From positions 245,829,803 through 245,893,802 of the forward strand of contig OV884059.1 of NCBI GenBank assembly GCA_930367215.1: a DNA stretch of 64,000 nt, in the 5' to 3' direction. Shown in pieces: positions 33,405-45,106 of this stretch (its first letter is position 1; each line of letters begins with the position of its first letter). Made by a program: the position numbers and the translations under genes. The DNA comes from Pollenia angustigena. Its lineage: Eukaryota > Arthropoda > Insecta > Diptera > Polleniidae. The notes beneath the pieces were generated by a model. It had not been told where the DNA came from, made no database searches, and saw only the letters and a list, made by a program, of their open reading frames with translations.

Positions 33405-33633
33405 TACACATGTCGCTCATTTGCTGCAAGACCGGCATAACTCAAAAAATTAAATTTATATTGTGTATTAAATTCATCTTTATATCATTTATACTTTCCG
33501 AGTTTGAAGAGAATGTGTCTTCTTTTTTTCTTAGTAGTTAGAGCAAATCAAAAACTTTAAATGCGTTTATCTCGAAATGGATTTTTTGAGTTATGCCGGT
33601 CTTGCAGCAAATGAGCGATGTGTGTTGTCAGTG
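33405..33633. mobile_element. foldback MITE, ~229 bp
   Basis: Arms of about 43 bp (CGCTCATTTGCTGCAAGACC, GGCATAACTCAAAAAAT) are inverted at 33584-33630. No target duplication is resolved. Confidence 0.75.
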
Positions 33634-33929
33634 AACGTTAAGGGAAATCGATTTCGAGTAAATACTATAAAAAGAGAAGTGAGCAATTTTACCTTTTGAG
33701 TATATTGTATGATTATAGGCAGCAAATTGACACGATGGCATATTTACATTGTTAACAAAACCCATTGACATTCGCGAAACTGATGAGCGCTAAAAAGTAA
33801 ATAAGAATGGTAAAGTATGTGCACGAGTGAAGTATAATATAAAAAATGTATTAAAATTGAATTATAAATTAATTTTATTTAAAATTTTATTTGAATTTGG
33901 CTTATACATACATATTATAATTAATTTAC

Positions 33930-34120
33930 CTGGTGGGGTATGGGGTCTATATCGGACAAAGGGCAGGAAGCTCGATGTTGTTGTTGAAATTTTGGTTGAT
34001 ACGGCTCCAACATTCGTATTTTACCCCAGCGGTTAAAGAATAAAATAATTGCTCCAACCCATAGCATTAACACTAATCCAACTATTAAAATCTCTTCTGT
34101 TCGCACAATAATTTTTGGAC
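33930..34120 (-). CDS. membrane-span exon of an unnamed single-pass membrane protein
   Basis: The exon has an acceptor TTTCTTTAATTCAAG (ends 34121) and a donor CAG/GTAAAT at 33930/33929. Its 191 bases start by completing a phase 1 codon and end in phase 0. It encodes GPKIIVRTEEI, a ~19-residue hydrophobic helix (LIVGLVLMLWVGAIILFF), then the basic NRWGKIRMLEPYQPKF and ...SDIDPIPHQ. Positive charges after the helix predict the N-terminus outside and the C-terminus in the cytoplasm (type I). No family recognised. Neighbouring exons A and B upstream share phase 1 junctions, which supports the gene model. Confidence 0.7.
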
Positions 34121-34284
34121 CTTGAATTAAAGAAAATTGTATTAAGTCCATAATAAAAAAAAAAATATTTAAACAAATATATGTTTTATTTGAGTATGGC
34201 TAAAACTAGTACGAATCCTGATATTTTTTTTAAATTGATTCAGATGTGTTGAAAACTTTGAAATCTTTCGAATAAAATCAGCGA

Positions 34285-34371
34285 TTTTATATTATATTAT
34301 ATTATATTATATTATATTATATTATATTATATTATATTATATTATATTATATTATATTATATTATATTATA
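34285..34371. repeat. (ATATT)n microsatellite, ~17 units
   Basis: An uninterrupted pentanucleotide run lies between the two downstream coding exons of the minus-strand gene, inside the intron. Confidence 0.95.
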
Positions 34372-34639
34372 TGATAAACGCTCTAAGACCTTATTATCAG
34401 ATTGCATAATATGCAATAGTGCCTATTGTCAAAATAACTGGTTGGTTTTACAAGAAAAATAGAAGTTAAATAAATTATAAAGAGTTTAAGGCAATTTAGT
34501 AATTTATCATTTAAATAGTTCCACCTGTAAAAGTGGGAGGTAGGTCCTATTGCATTTAAGCTAACGATATGTAGGTATTAACGGCAACCGATTATTATAC
34601 AGAGTTTGGTTAATAATTTGTTTATCCCATATAGAGCAC

Positions 34640-34697
34640 ACTCCTGAAATATTTCAACTGTCCGTGGAGAGATTCGGCAGAACCGATTATAGAACTC
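34640..34697. mobile_element. hairpin-end scrap of family B
   Basis: GTGGAGAGATTCGGCAGAAC followed by CGATTATAGAACTCTAA matches the hairpin terminus of 14296-16036 (GGAGGG...ATTCGGCACAGCC...ATAGCACTCTAA), with the hairpin decayed. Confidence 0.5.
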
Positions 34698-34700
34698 TAA

Positions 34701-34832
34701 AGGCTCAGTTAGCCGGGAGTAACAGTAACTTAACCTTACCGTCAAAAAGTAAGACCAATCTATTTCTTACAGATTGAGACGTAACATCTTACTGATTTGC
34801 GACGTTACTGTTACTTCCGGCTAACTGAGCCT
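34701..34832. mobile_element. Harbinger-like MITE (AGGCTCAGTTAGC), copy 1
   Basis: TIRs AGGCTCAGTTAGCCGGGAG and (reverse complement) AGGCTCAGTTAGCCGGAAG with TAA on both sides. 132 bp, in the intron of the minus-strand gene. Confidence 0.8.
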
Positions 34833-35001
34833 TAACTTTATGATTAAAATGTAGATGGAAAAACATAAAATTCCAGAAATAAAGAAAGATTGATTGATTG
34901 AGTGGCTTTCAATTCAATAAATTTAGGACGTTTATTTATTTCTTAATCTTGTTAATGTCAACAATATTCCATTTAAGGAACTTAAATAAAATATTATTTA
35001 C

Positions 35002-35148
35002 CTTGTGTTACCATATTTGTAGTATTTATTGTCACTGTACTGGATATATCCTCCCGACTGTTGATGTAGACTGAATTTACAGGCGAAGCAGTGGCCGCTT
35101 CTTCGATTTCTACTATGAAACTCGTACCTTTCCAACCAGAGCCCCATT
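35002..35148 (-). CDS. ectodomain exon B of the minus-strand membrane-protein gene
   Basis: Acceptor TTTTACTTTAG at 35149-35150 and donor CAAG/GTAAAT at 35002/35001. The 147 bases are phase 1 at both ends. It encodes WGSGWKGTSFIVEIEEAAT, ASPVNSVYINSREDISST and VTINTTNMVTQ. There is one N-glycosylation sequon (NTT), and the segment lies just before the membrane helix, so it is membrane-proximal ectodomain. Its GC content is clearly above the flanks. Confidence 0.7.
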
Positions 35149-35205
35149 CTAAAGTAAAACTCATATTTATTAAAAGGATTTAAAGTATTTCTCTAAGAAA
35201 ATTAC

Positions 35206-35262
35206 CTTCTGAAACTCCAGGTGATGATTCAACGCCCGGTAATGTTTTCTCCAGCTTGATAA
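35206..35262 (-). CDS. ectodomain exon A of the minus-strand membrane-protein gene
   Basis: A 57-base exon with acceptor GGTTTATTTACAG and donor GAAG/GTAATT, phase 1 at both ends. It encodes IKLEKTLPGVESSPGVSE. The short intron to exon B is 57 bases, typical of flies. Further 5' exons must exist at higher coordinates or beyond the window, but I could not find them. Confidence 0.6.
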
Positions 35263-35989
35263 CTGTAAATAAACCAAAGGAAAAAATAAAATATTAAACA
35301 GTTTTTTCTTCGCTTGTTTTAAAACTTGATATGAACATAAAGTGCACATACAAGTAAAGGATTTGAAGATGCAAACACTCATATTTTGTCTTGTTTGTGG
35401 GAAATAAATTTAAAAAAATGCAATTGCACATTAGCATCACATCATTAGATTTAATGTCAAACTTAACCCCACATATATTATTAATAGTAAAATCACTATT
35501 GAGCAACCATTTGTTGCACTTAAATTTGTTGGCGACATGCCAACAACATGATTGAGTGAGTAATTTGGCTTTAATGCTTTTTAGTCAACTGTTGATTTCC
35601 ATTAAAATCTTTATTTACACACAGCATTGCCATAGTTTTTTTTAAGAAAAATTTTTTTTAAGAAAAGAAATAAATATTTAGTAAAAGGGGTACAACTATG
35701 GCTTTAAGAATTGGAATTAAAATAGCAAAATTGAGTTTAAAAATTAAAATCTAAGAACTGCAAAATTTGCAGAAAAACTTAACTTAAAACAATAAAGTTT
35801 TTAACAGCTGAAAGCATTCACATTTGGCAACTCTGCTTACATGCCCCAAAACAAAACTAAGCTTCTAACGTAGCGGGCTTGTAAGAGAGAAATTGAAAAG
35901 TTTCGCTTACCATCTCGCTTACTTTAAAGCAATCCTTTTTTGACACAATAATCGCTTTATTCAATGCAAATAAAAACTGGTGAGTGTAA
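35263..35989. other. gene-free stretch upstream of exon A
   Basis: AT-rich; presumably intron of the minus-strand gene. No upstream exon recognised. Confidence 0.4.
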
Positions 35990-36171
35990 AGGCTCAGTAA
36001 GCTAAGAGTAACAGTAACTTTACCTTACCGTAAAAAACTAAGACCAATCTATTTCTTACAGTTGGAGACGTAACATCTTACTGCTACCTATAATCGCTTT
36101 AATTGCTTTGCATACAACCAAATGAAGCAGCTGGTTTGCAACGTTACTGTTACTCTCAGCTAACTGAGCCT
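35990..36171. mobile_element. Harbinger-like MITE (AGGCTCAG), copy 2
   Basis: Same TIRs and inner sequence (CTAAGACCAATCTATTTCTT, GAGACGTAACATCTTACTG) as copy 1 plus about 50 extra bases near the right end. Flanks are TAA and TTA. Confidence 0.8.
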
Positions 36172-36333
36172 TTACTCTTTAGTATTCTCTGTTTCAAGCC
36201 TGTTCCGTTGTAAAGGAATGTCGTGGCTCTTTAAATGGTATTTTGACATTTGTAAAGAATTCATTCATTTGCCGCACTGCATCTCTGCATGCTTCATTGC
36301 ATAGCGTATAAATGAGCGCTTATTTCTTTTAAA

Positions 36334-37165
36334 TAGGGATGCCAATCAGGATTGATTTTAAAAAACCCCGGGATTTCTGGATCCCGGGATTTCGGGATTT
36401 TTTTTAAATAAACAACACTTTTTATTTATTTATGAATTTTCAAAAAGTATTATATATATAACATATACATATTTTGAAAAACGAAAAATAAGAATTATAA
36501 AAATAAAAAATACAACTGAAGTAGAGTTTGCTAAAAACCGTAAAAATGTGAAACCGCGGTTTCGGTTTTAAAATGATTAAAACCGGTCGGTTTCGGTTCG
36601 GTTTCGGTTTTCAAAATATCAAAGTTAAACTTCATACATAAAAATATATATATATATATTTTTTTTGTTTCAATGCAGGTACTTTTATTAACCCTTGTAT
36701 ACGTTGGCCTGGCCAGGCATTTTTTTGACTTTTTTCCAGTTTTTTTTATAAATTTTATTAAGTATATCAAAACGAAACATTATGTTTTTCTCAATCAAAG
36801 TGTTTTTTACAAGAAAATGAGAAAAAGTGTAAACACCGTGGGTGTCGCAATTGGCCAAATGAAAATTTTGTTCATATTGTGCCCTATTATATATGTACTG
36901 TAGTTAATAAAATCAAAATGAAACGTATTAAAAAGCATATGCAACACATAAGAATTCTTTCTTTACTGAATTATTCCACTTTCCGGCAAAATTTTCCTGC
37001 TATAGCTATAAAACTTCATGCATATAAAAGTAGTCCCAGCCTTGTATAGAGTATAAAAATTCAATAAAAACGAACATTTTTGTACACAAAAGTTGATAAA
37101 TTAAAAATAACGGGATTAATAAAAATAAATCCCGGGATTCGGGATTTGTCAATTTGACATCCCTA
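36334..37165. mobile_element. hAT-like relic with TAGGGATGYCAA ends
   Basis: The left end TAGGGATGCCAATC and the right end (reverse complement) TTAGGGATGTCAAATTG match. Both subterminal zones are rich in CCCGGGATT units. An inner GGTTTCGGTTTT block lies at 36550-36620. No duplication or transposase is visible. Confidence 0.6.
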
Positions 37166-37484
37166 ATGGTATGTCAGCAAATAACATGATTTTTATTGGA
37201 TTTGAAATTCATGGATGCTACTGCTTAATCTTTTAATAGGCATATTGTGATTACATAAAAGAAAATTAATCTTATTACACATTTATCTTGGAATGTACAT
37301 AGCGGGATTGAACCAATAACCTGCTTAAATTTATGTGAATCGTTTCTGTCATTTGTATAAATTTTAGAAAATAATTTATTTATTTAATACTTTTTTTAAT
37401 TTATTTTTTTTTTATTCATATACAGGTATAATCATTAATATTGATAAATAAAAGGTAAATTTTTAAATAACAATTATCATTTAA

Positions 37485-39405
37485 TATATTTTATTTTGGT
37501 TATCGTAACCAATTAAAGCAAACAATATTTTTTTTGGTTACAAATAACTATTTTAACAAAAAATTTACTATAAAATTAATTATTTGTTATAATAGTTATT
37601 TGTAACAAAAAAATGTTTGGTTGAAGTAATGGTTATTTATAACCAGGGAAACCAGAAATATGCTCTAAAAAAGCGTTTTATGCGCATTAAATATGCAGTA
37701 AAAACTTGAAAATATGCCCTGAAAATGTTAAAAATGCTGTAAAAAACTCGAAAATAGATAATTTGAAACAAATTTCAACAATTTAATAACAATTCCATTA
37801 CATAAAAACAGTCCTAAAATTATAATCGGTAAAGTCCAAACACCATGGTATGTACAGACGAATTTTCTAGATTTTACTCTATTTGCAAATGAAGGGCAGT
37901 CATGGGCTCACAAAAACAAAGTTATGCTAAGAGGTTAAAATTCATTGAGAGTTATTTGTGTTGAATATTCCCTAGATATGAACATCCATAAGATAATTTT
38001 GTCTTAAAGGGATTTTAAGGACGGTCGCTAAATTGTTTATTAATCTTTACATTAAAAAAAATTGTTTATTAATCTTTACATTAAAAAGGAAGTTAAAGCT
38101 GTATATAGATGGGAGCTTTGGGCAAATGTGAACTGATTTGAAAAGAATTTTATTTGCAGTAAAATATTTTTGGGCGAATTTAATTTAAATAAAAACATAA
38201 TAAGATGGTTATCGGACACAAATAGTCTAATTTGGAAAGAAGTTTTTAAGGGGAATATGTAAAATTAGAGACCGCTTTTCACCAGTTACATAGAATTCGT
38301 CTTAAGTACAATTAAAATGTATTCAATAAAATTTGATCAAAATATCTACAAGATTGAACTCGTGTTTTGCGTACAAAATTAACACGGACAGACAACCAGC
38401 CAGACGGACGGATGGTTATCCTTAGATCACTTTAAAAAGTGATTCTAAGATAAGATATCTTTGTATTACACACATCGCCAAAAACGTATATAAAGCCTTT
38501 TCCGTAATGTTTGCTTATATACATACTAAATATAAAATGTTAAATGACAACCTGCTTCGTCTCACAATTTTAAAGAAAAAATAAATTGCAGATGGCGAAA
38601 TTATTTAAAACAGAGAAAGCCAGATTTTTTTTTTTTTTTAGTTTAATTAATTTATTATCAAAAAGTTTAATTACAAAATTAAGTTTGCCTCAGCTTCCTA
38701 TGACATTGTTGAGGCGAGTTGGCATTAATATTTAATCAAATAATAAATTAATTATGATATTAATTATAATTTCATAAATGTAAATTGAAATTTTTTATTT
38801 TTTTTTATTATTACATTAAAAGCATTTCTAAATTATTTAACAAATACTCTTTTAAAGAGGATTTAAAAGTTGAAATTCGTTCAATATTTCTTAGATTTTG
38901 TGGTAGACTGTTGAACTCCCAACACCCAATATGTTTGTGGCTTCGAGTCTACATCTTGCCACTCTTAAATTTGAGCTATTTCGTGTGTTGATGGCTGTTT
39001 GATTTATCCAATTTCGCAAAAAAAATTTTTTGCTACGAATGCTCTTGTAGGCAAATTTAACATGTATCAAAATATGCCTGTAAAAGGCAAAATATGCACT
39101 TAAAACATAAAAAATGCTACAAAAAGGCTATTTTAACAAAATTATGCAAACTAATGATGCAAAGGGTAAAATATGCAATAATATGCACTAACAAATTGAT
39201 GCCAACGTTCATAAAAAGCTCTGAAACGGATAAATATATTGTTCCCGCCTTTATTGGTCGCACAAGGAAAAACATGCAATTGCATATTTATGGTCTCCAA
39301 AAAAAATATTTTTTACTTTAATTGGTTACGATAGCCAAAATAAAATATATGTAACGATAATGGTTAAAAATAACCAAATGCAAATGCCATTATTTTTGGT
39401 CCCTG
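37485..39405. mobile_element. composite hAT-like / foldback element with ATATGC repeats
   Basis: An inverted repeat (TTTTATTTTGGTTATCGTAA, CCAATTAAAG) joins 37490-37530 and 39318-39355. Inside, CAGGGAAACCAGAAATATGC at 37644 and GGTCCCTG at 39405 look like hAT ends, followed by many ATATGC words. The CAGGGAAACC block recurs at 63875. Boundaries are uncertain and it is probably more than one insertion. Confidence 0.5.
38100..38490. mobile_element. hairpin-end family A fragment
   Basis: Contains the family landmarks ACACGGACAGACAACCAGCC, GACGGACGGATGG and GTGATTCTAAGATAAGAT, here inside the composite element. Confidence 0.5.
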
Positions 39406-40912
39406 ATTAAACTGAAAACTAAATTTTTGTTCTGTAACAAACTAACAAATGTTATTTCGGCCTCTAATTGTATAGTTTTCTTTTTCAACCAATGCGTTCA
39501 ATATAATTTAACTCATTTCCTTAATAGAGTTTATTTTTTTCATGTTTGTGACTTGCTGTTCCTTTTTGGTTATTGTTTTCCACCTGATATTTTTATGAGA
39601 CACTTGTAATTTCAAGTACATAAGGAAGAGATCTTTTCTTATCTTTTCTTCGTTCTTTTTGTTATGTTTTCATAAAGAAAATGTTATCGCACTGACCAAT
39701 TTTTCTGAGAACGTGCAAATTCTTAAACAATTATTTTGGTTTGTTGCCCCGGATTATCGATGAATCAGAAAAAACTCATACGAACAGATACATTTTCCTG
39801 CTGGATGAAAGGAAGAAATTATTTGTTTGCATGGTTGCATTTAAATATTTCAGCCTGTTGGGATTCATGTTTTTTTTCTTGTTTGTGTGTTTATCTTTAT
39901 GATTTGTTGGTTAATTTATGGCCAGTGTTAATTTCCTTGGGGAAGTTGTTCCAAAAAGCAGTTTACAATCCAGTAATGTTTTTCTTAACAAAAAGGAATT
40001 AACAGGTAAAATTCAATTACAAGTTTCAAGCATCATTGCTTTTTGTCAACTCTTTTGATAATTTTTTTTAAAACTTTATATAAATAAATTCTGCTACACT
40101 TGTATAGATTTATTTAAATTCTTACCACTATTAAAGGTTTACTATCGTATTCATTTAAATCTAAATCGGAATTAAAATCTATCTATCCCATAAATTCGAT
40201 ATAAACATTATAATTACAATTTGGTTATTAAGCTTATATTTGTTATTATTGTTTAATACATAGTTGCAATGATTTGAATAGATTTTTTTCAAGAAGTAAC
40301 AAATATTTCTTTGATGCTGCGTCTGGAGTTGTTTAAATCAATATTAATTAATTGTTTTGTATAAATATAATAATCCACAAACAAATCCATTAGAACCCAA
40401 CCTTTCAGAAATGTTCACCAAAAATAATCACATATAAAGGCAAAGAAAATAAAAGGAAAAAAATGAAAGCAATAATCGATTACTTTTATCATTGAACTTT
40501 AACCACCCATTGTTGACAAGGTCAAAAGTAATTACATACTCCCACTGCTATCGGCAGATGGATAACATTCATACGTACACTTACCCATATGTACGCAGTG
40601 TAAATATGTATAAACTACATGTACTTTCACATTCAATCCATTATATTTATTAGGATTATAAATAAAAATCGACTTAATCACCACTGGAATAGCAATCAGC
40701 ATTAGGTGACTAAATAATTAGAATTAAATGGTGGTGAGTACAGAAAAATATACATATGTACATATAAATAAATATTAAATATCAGCCCAATTATGAATAA
40801 AAATTCCCCTGGAGTTTTCTCCCTTCACCCATTTTTTCTATGTCAATTCAATTGTAAACATGGGAAAAGGGAAGAGCTCCCGAGGAATTTGTATTCATAA
40901 TTGGGATGTATA
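39406..40912. other. gene-free stretch
   Basis: Slightly less repetitive AT-rich DNA. Several short frames (39427-39609, 39736-40002) have no coding character. It could hold regulatory DNA but nothing specific is visible. Confidence 0.4.
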
Positions 40913-41595
40913 CATTAGAGTGGACCATCAATGAAGAGAAAATTTAAAAAGTTATCTGTTTCAAAAAAGTAGACCAGCACGCGCATTGAAATCTGTGAGA
41001 ATGAAATTCGGGCTAAATGGAGAGAAAAACACCCGTAACTACTGAGGAGTCACCCCTAAAGATGTAAAATGTATGACCAAACCCCCATTACTTTTACATC
41101 CCCAATATTTCTCTGAAATAAACTTATCCTCCATCTATAACCCTTCATATGGTCCCCATACGAAAAATTTAATTTTCTCAAAAACCGACTCTAGAACAGA
41201 CGGACGGACAGCCAGACAGACATGAAGTCCAATTAGGATAAGATCCAATCCAATTCCGTTTTTTAATCTTGGACTTCATGTCCGTCTGGCTGTCCGTCCG
41301 TCTGTTCTAGAGTCGGTTTTCGAGAAAATTAAATTTTTCGTATGGGGACCATATGAAGGGTTATAGATCGAGGATAAGTTTGTTCTAGAGAAATATTGGG
41401 AATGTAAAAATGATGGGGTTTTCTCTCCATTTAGCCCGAATTTCATTCTCACAGATTTCAATGCGAGTGAGGCACGGTAATTTTCAACCGATCGAGCTCA
41501 TATTTTTACCAAATTTGTTTTACCCTAACCTAACACAAAACTGGTCTACTTTTTTGGAAAACCGAAAAAAAAATTTTGGACCACCCTAGTTACAT
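40913..41595. mobile_element. foldback element with long arms
   Basis: Left arm (about 40956-41232) and right arm (41269-41463) are near-perfect inverses, for example AAATCTGTGAGAATGAAATT and GACAGCCAGACAGACATGAA. Outer ends TAGAGTGGACCA and TAGGGTGGTCCA also pair. The loop is about 36 bases. The left arm carries an extra ~60 bp. Confidence 0.8.
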
Positions 41596-41755
41596 ACAAC
41601 TAGCCTTTCCCGCGGTGTTGCCTGCCCAGAATGAATTTTTGACTAACTATAAAGAAATATAAAACCTGTGTGTTTTATTGTGTGTAGATCGATGTGTACA
41701 TAAGCTTTCAATTTCATCAAAATCGAACTTGTCCATCTCTCCCTTCATATTCCTA

Positions 41756-42903
41756 CACGCAAAGAAAAAACATGGTTGTGGTAAACATATTCAAAGAGCA
41801 ACATATTATGATAAGATTCATGATTGTAGTCACCATATTAAGATTATTATTGAATCATATTTTGACTAAATATACTCGTAATATTACAACATAATATTTT
41901 TCATATTATTATTATGTTAATCATACTTAAGTTAAGAAGTAATCAAATTATCATATTATTGTCATGTAAATCATAATAAGCTAAGAAGTAATCATATTAT
42001 CATCATGTTAATCATAATAATTTTAGAAGCAATCATATAATGATACAGCCCCATTCATAACTGTCATAAAAATACAAAATAAATTAAAATTTTTTTGCAT
42101 CAATTTTTATTTTGTTGATTTTTTCAATTTTTCTTAATATAAATCAAATAGCGGAGTTCAATATAAGTCTTGCAAAAGAGCAAACGCAAAATCTGTGGTT
42201 TTCATGGGCAACCGCATATGTCCATTTTTCCGATTTTGAGATGTTGATGCCATTGTGCCGCTCTTTACATGTTTCATAAAATTTTTGAAAAAATCAATTC
42301 CGATTTTTTAACGTTATGACAAAGTTTAAAAATTGCAATACCTAGTCCATTTGATTTTGAATGGTTTTCCTGAAACATTTGCCATGAAAACCATAGAATT
42401 ATCGTAACACTTTTATAAAATGTTTGTTGTTTGATTTTACAAAAAAAACTACGATATTTTGCATTTGCGCAATCACATCACTATTACCGAATGAACTCCG
42501 CTAATATTTTAATTTTTTAATTTCTTTCAACTTTTTTTTTATAGGAATTTATCTTTAAATAGTTTAACCGCTCACATATAAAATAGTTTGATTGCATCTT
42601 AAACATAAAATGATTAATGTATAGAAAGTTATCATGTTATGGCTATTAAATATCATGATATGGTTGTGAGAAATATAATATGTTTAGAAAGTTATCATAA
42701 TTAAGTTGTTAGAAAAATAATTATTTTTCGGTCAACAATACTCAAATTTATAATTGCGATAAACATTGATATGTTTACAGTAACTATAATATTGTTGAAA
42801 TTTAATAAAAATAACAATTGTTTGTATACGACAACAATATATTGTTACATTAAACATAGTGTTGTTGCCGTAATAATGCCCAACCACATTTTTTCTCTGC
42901 GTG
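41756..42903. mobile_element. TA-flanked TIR transposon, 1.15 kb
   Basis: TIRs CACGCAAAGAAAAAACATGG and (reverse complement) CACGCAGAGAAAAAATGTGG with TA on both sides (41754-41755, 42904-42905). The left part holds ~60-bp tandem units (TAAGAAGTAATCATATTATC). It is inserted in another repeat whose halves (AATTTCATCAAAATCGAACT / CAAATTTCATCAAAAATGGT) flank it. Confidence 0.75.
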
Positions 42904-42905
42904 TA

Positions 42906-44427
42906 GCCTTGAAAAACATATAAACCCTGTGGGTTTTTTTACGCTGATCTATCTATTCAAATTTCATCAAAAATGGTTATATATTTCGGAGTGGCAGCAA
43001 TTCTCTTTTGGTCGCTTTCGCATTCGTTTAGAGGACGGTTAAGCGGAGAGATAGAGTGGAGGCATAATGGAGGGTGAACAGCGTAGTCTTATTAAAATGG
43101 CCTTCTTTTTTTAAAATACTGAAACTATTGCTTTAATAGATTTTTTTCTAATACGATAATTAATATTTTCGGAATATAGGAGGTTTAGCGGCCCTGAACC
43201 TTTTCCTAAGTTAGTAGCAGTTAGAGATATAGATTCTTAAAGATTCTCACTTACTCAGAACATTTCATGTTTAATTTTATGTTCATAGGTCCAATATTAT
43301 TGGAAAAAATACTACCATTTAAAGAACGAAAAACTACCAAATAAATCCCTTTTAAGATTCTTATTCACTCAGGACCTTGCATGTTTAATACTAACGGAAA
43401 TTCAAAAATTATTAGTAAAAAACCAAAAAGAGTTTTATATTCTGGATATTGCATGTTGAATTTTATGTTTCTAGGTCCAATATTAACGGTAATTTAAAAA
43501 AAGTATCAGTTGTATAAACAAAAAGCTTAAGAAAGAAAATGAATTTTTCGTATTTCCCCTTTTTGGTACTTTTTTCTCCCCATTGAAGTATCTGAGATTG
43601 CAATATTGTAGTGGGAGCTCATTAAATAGGTTTGTATTTGTCAAAGAATGGAGAAAAATACTTTGTAAAGAAGTACCAAAAATAGTTACGAATTTCACCC
43701 CTTAAACGTTCGAATTCCCAAAAAGTACCGAATTTGTAGTTGTATTATTTAGATAAGTTTCGCATATAATGAATTAATGTTTATTTTTACGTTTATTTGT
43801 TTAAAAAATAGACGGGGTGACATACACTTGAATGTTTATTTTTCTAAAGCACAATGATAAGTATTACATTTTGAAGCACTCCTGGACCCTATCATAAGCA
43901 CTTTAGTGGAACCTTATATAGCCTATGTCATTTTGTTAAGGAAATTTTTAAAATTTCCTTTAGAAATTTATTTCTGTAATGATAAATCCTTACGGCGTTG
44001 TAAATTAAATAAATTGTTTTAGGTTAATAAAACGAATCTTATATGATTAGTTGTTTAATATAACGACCATCATATCTGGAGTCCTCATTTCTTTGTTCTA
44101 TTAAGATTAAAGAGATTTTCGTAAATGTCGCGCCAATATTTGCACAAACTACTCAATAACGCACTATTTTCAATTTTCTTTAGCAAACTAAATATGAAAT
44201 ATATCCATTAGCTCTTTCGAAAATTAATTACAATAAGCACATTCAATACAACCAAATAAAAAACTTGTAGACATACATAACGAATATGGTGATGGACCCT
44301 TAAATTAAGTATATTAGTTAAAATTACAGACTATGAATGTTTTCATATATTTAGATAAAAAAAAACTTGCTCGCCCATACATATTTAAAGTGCTCTCTTG
44401 TTATTAGGGTGGCTACAATGTTTAAAT
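42906..44427. other. gene-free stretch with dispersed repeats
   Basis: Bases 43545-43735 match 25736-25905. The internal GTTCATAGGTCCAATATTA and TTTCTAGGTCCAATATTAAC words mark a degenerate ~180-bp repeat. No gene. Confidence 0.45.
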
Positions 44428-45098
44428 CAGTGTTCGAAAATAAACAGTACATTATTTAACGTTCGGCTCACACACCCAGGAACGATATCAATTTTTTTAA
44501 TGATTGTGTAGACATACACAACCCTTAATACCGTTCGTAACTATTTTCAAGAAATAACCGAACATTATATAATGTTCGGTTCTTCGTTAAAAAACAGAAC
44601 AATTGTAGTGATACTGTAGAAAAACATTATATTTTAATGTTCTATAATGTTTTTTTCGTGTGTGTATTTTGTTTTTGTAAAAAATGTTTGGTTTTTTTTA
44701 CCAGCCAAAAGGGAGACGAACATTAACGAGCCGAACCGAACACATTGAAGTTTATGGATTTTCAAAAAAAAACCGAACGGAATTAAATGTTCACATCTTT
44801 TGTTGAGTTTGATAAAAACAGTAATATTTTTGTGTTCGAAAGATGACTATCAGGGAAACGTTATTTTTTTAATGATTTTCTACACAAACACCATTAGCGT
44901 TTGTGTTTTTCACAAATCTACCGAACCGAACATTAAGAAACGATATTTGGGGCCATTATTACAACTTGAAGTTAGCTAAAGTTAAGATTAAATTGACAGA
45001 TAATAATGTGTTAACTGTCAAAAAGCGTATGTTAACTGTCGGATAACAGCTAACGCCAAGTTATAATAATGGCCCTTAGTGTTTATTTTCGAACACTG
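44428..45098. mobile_element. hAT-type MITE, 671 bp
   Basis: A perfect 19-bp TIR (CAGTGTTCGAAAATAAACA) is flanked by an exact 8-bp duplication GTTTAAAT (44420-44427, 45099-45106). Subterminal GAACATT/GTTCGGT words repeat along the element. A Harbinger-like MITE is nested at its right end. Confidence 0.92.
44950..45075. mobile_element. Harbinger-like MITE, 126 bp, copy 2
   Basis: GGGCCATTATTACAACTTG and (reverse complement) GGGCCATTATTATAACTTGG. Same length as copy 1 at 23765. Flanks are TTG/TTA, one base decayed from a TTA duplication. Confidence 0.85.
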
Positions 45099-45106
45099 GT
45101 TTAAAT

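Larger units (their letters stand above)
26658..33929 (-). other. presumed intron(s), TE-filled
   Basis: About 7.3 kb separates the membrane-span exon from the putative last exon. It holds ribozyme-repeat copies, LINE and mariner relics and TIR elements. At least one small unrecognised exon is expected here because of the phase mismatch. I could not pick it out. Confidence 0.4.

Noticed and set aside
36550..36620. Telomere-like GGTTTCGGTTTT repeats
   Set aside because: Short, irregular and internal to a hAT-like element; not a telomeric array.
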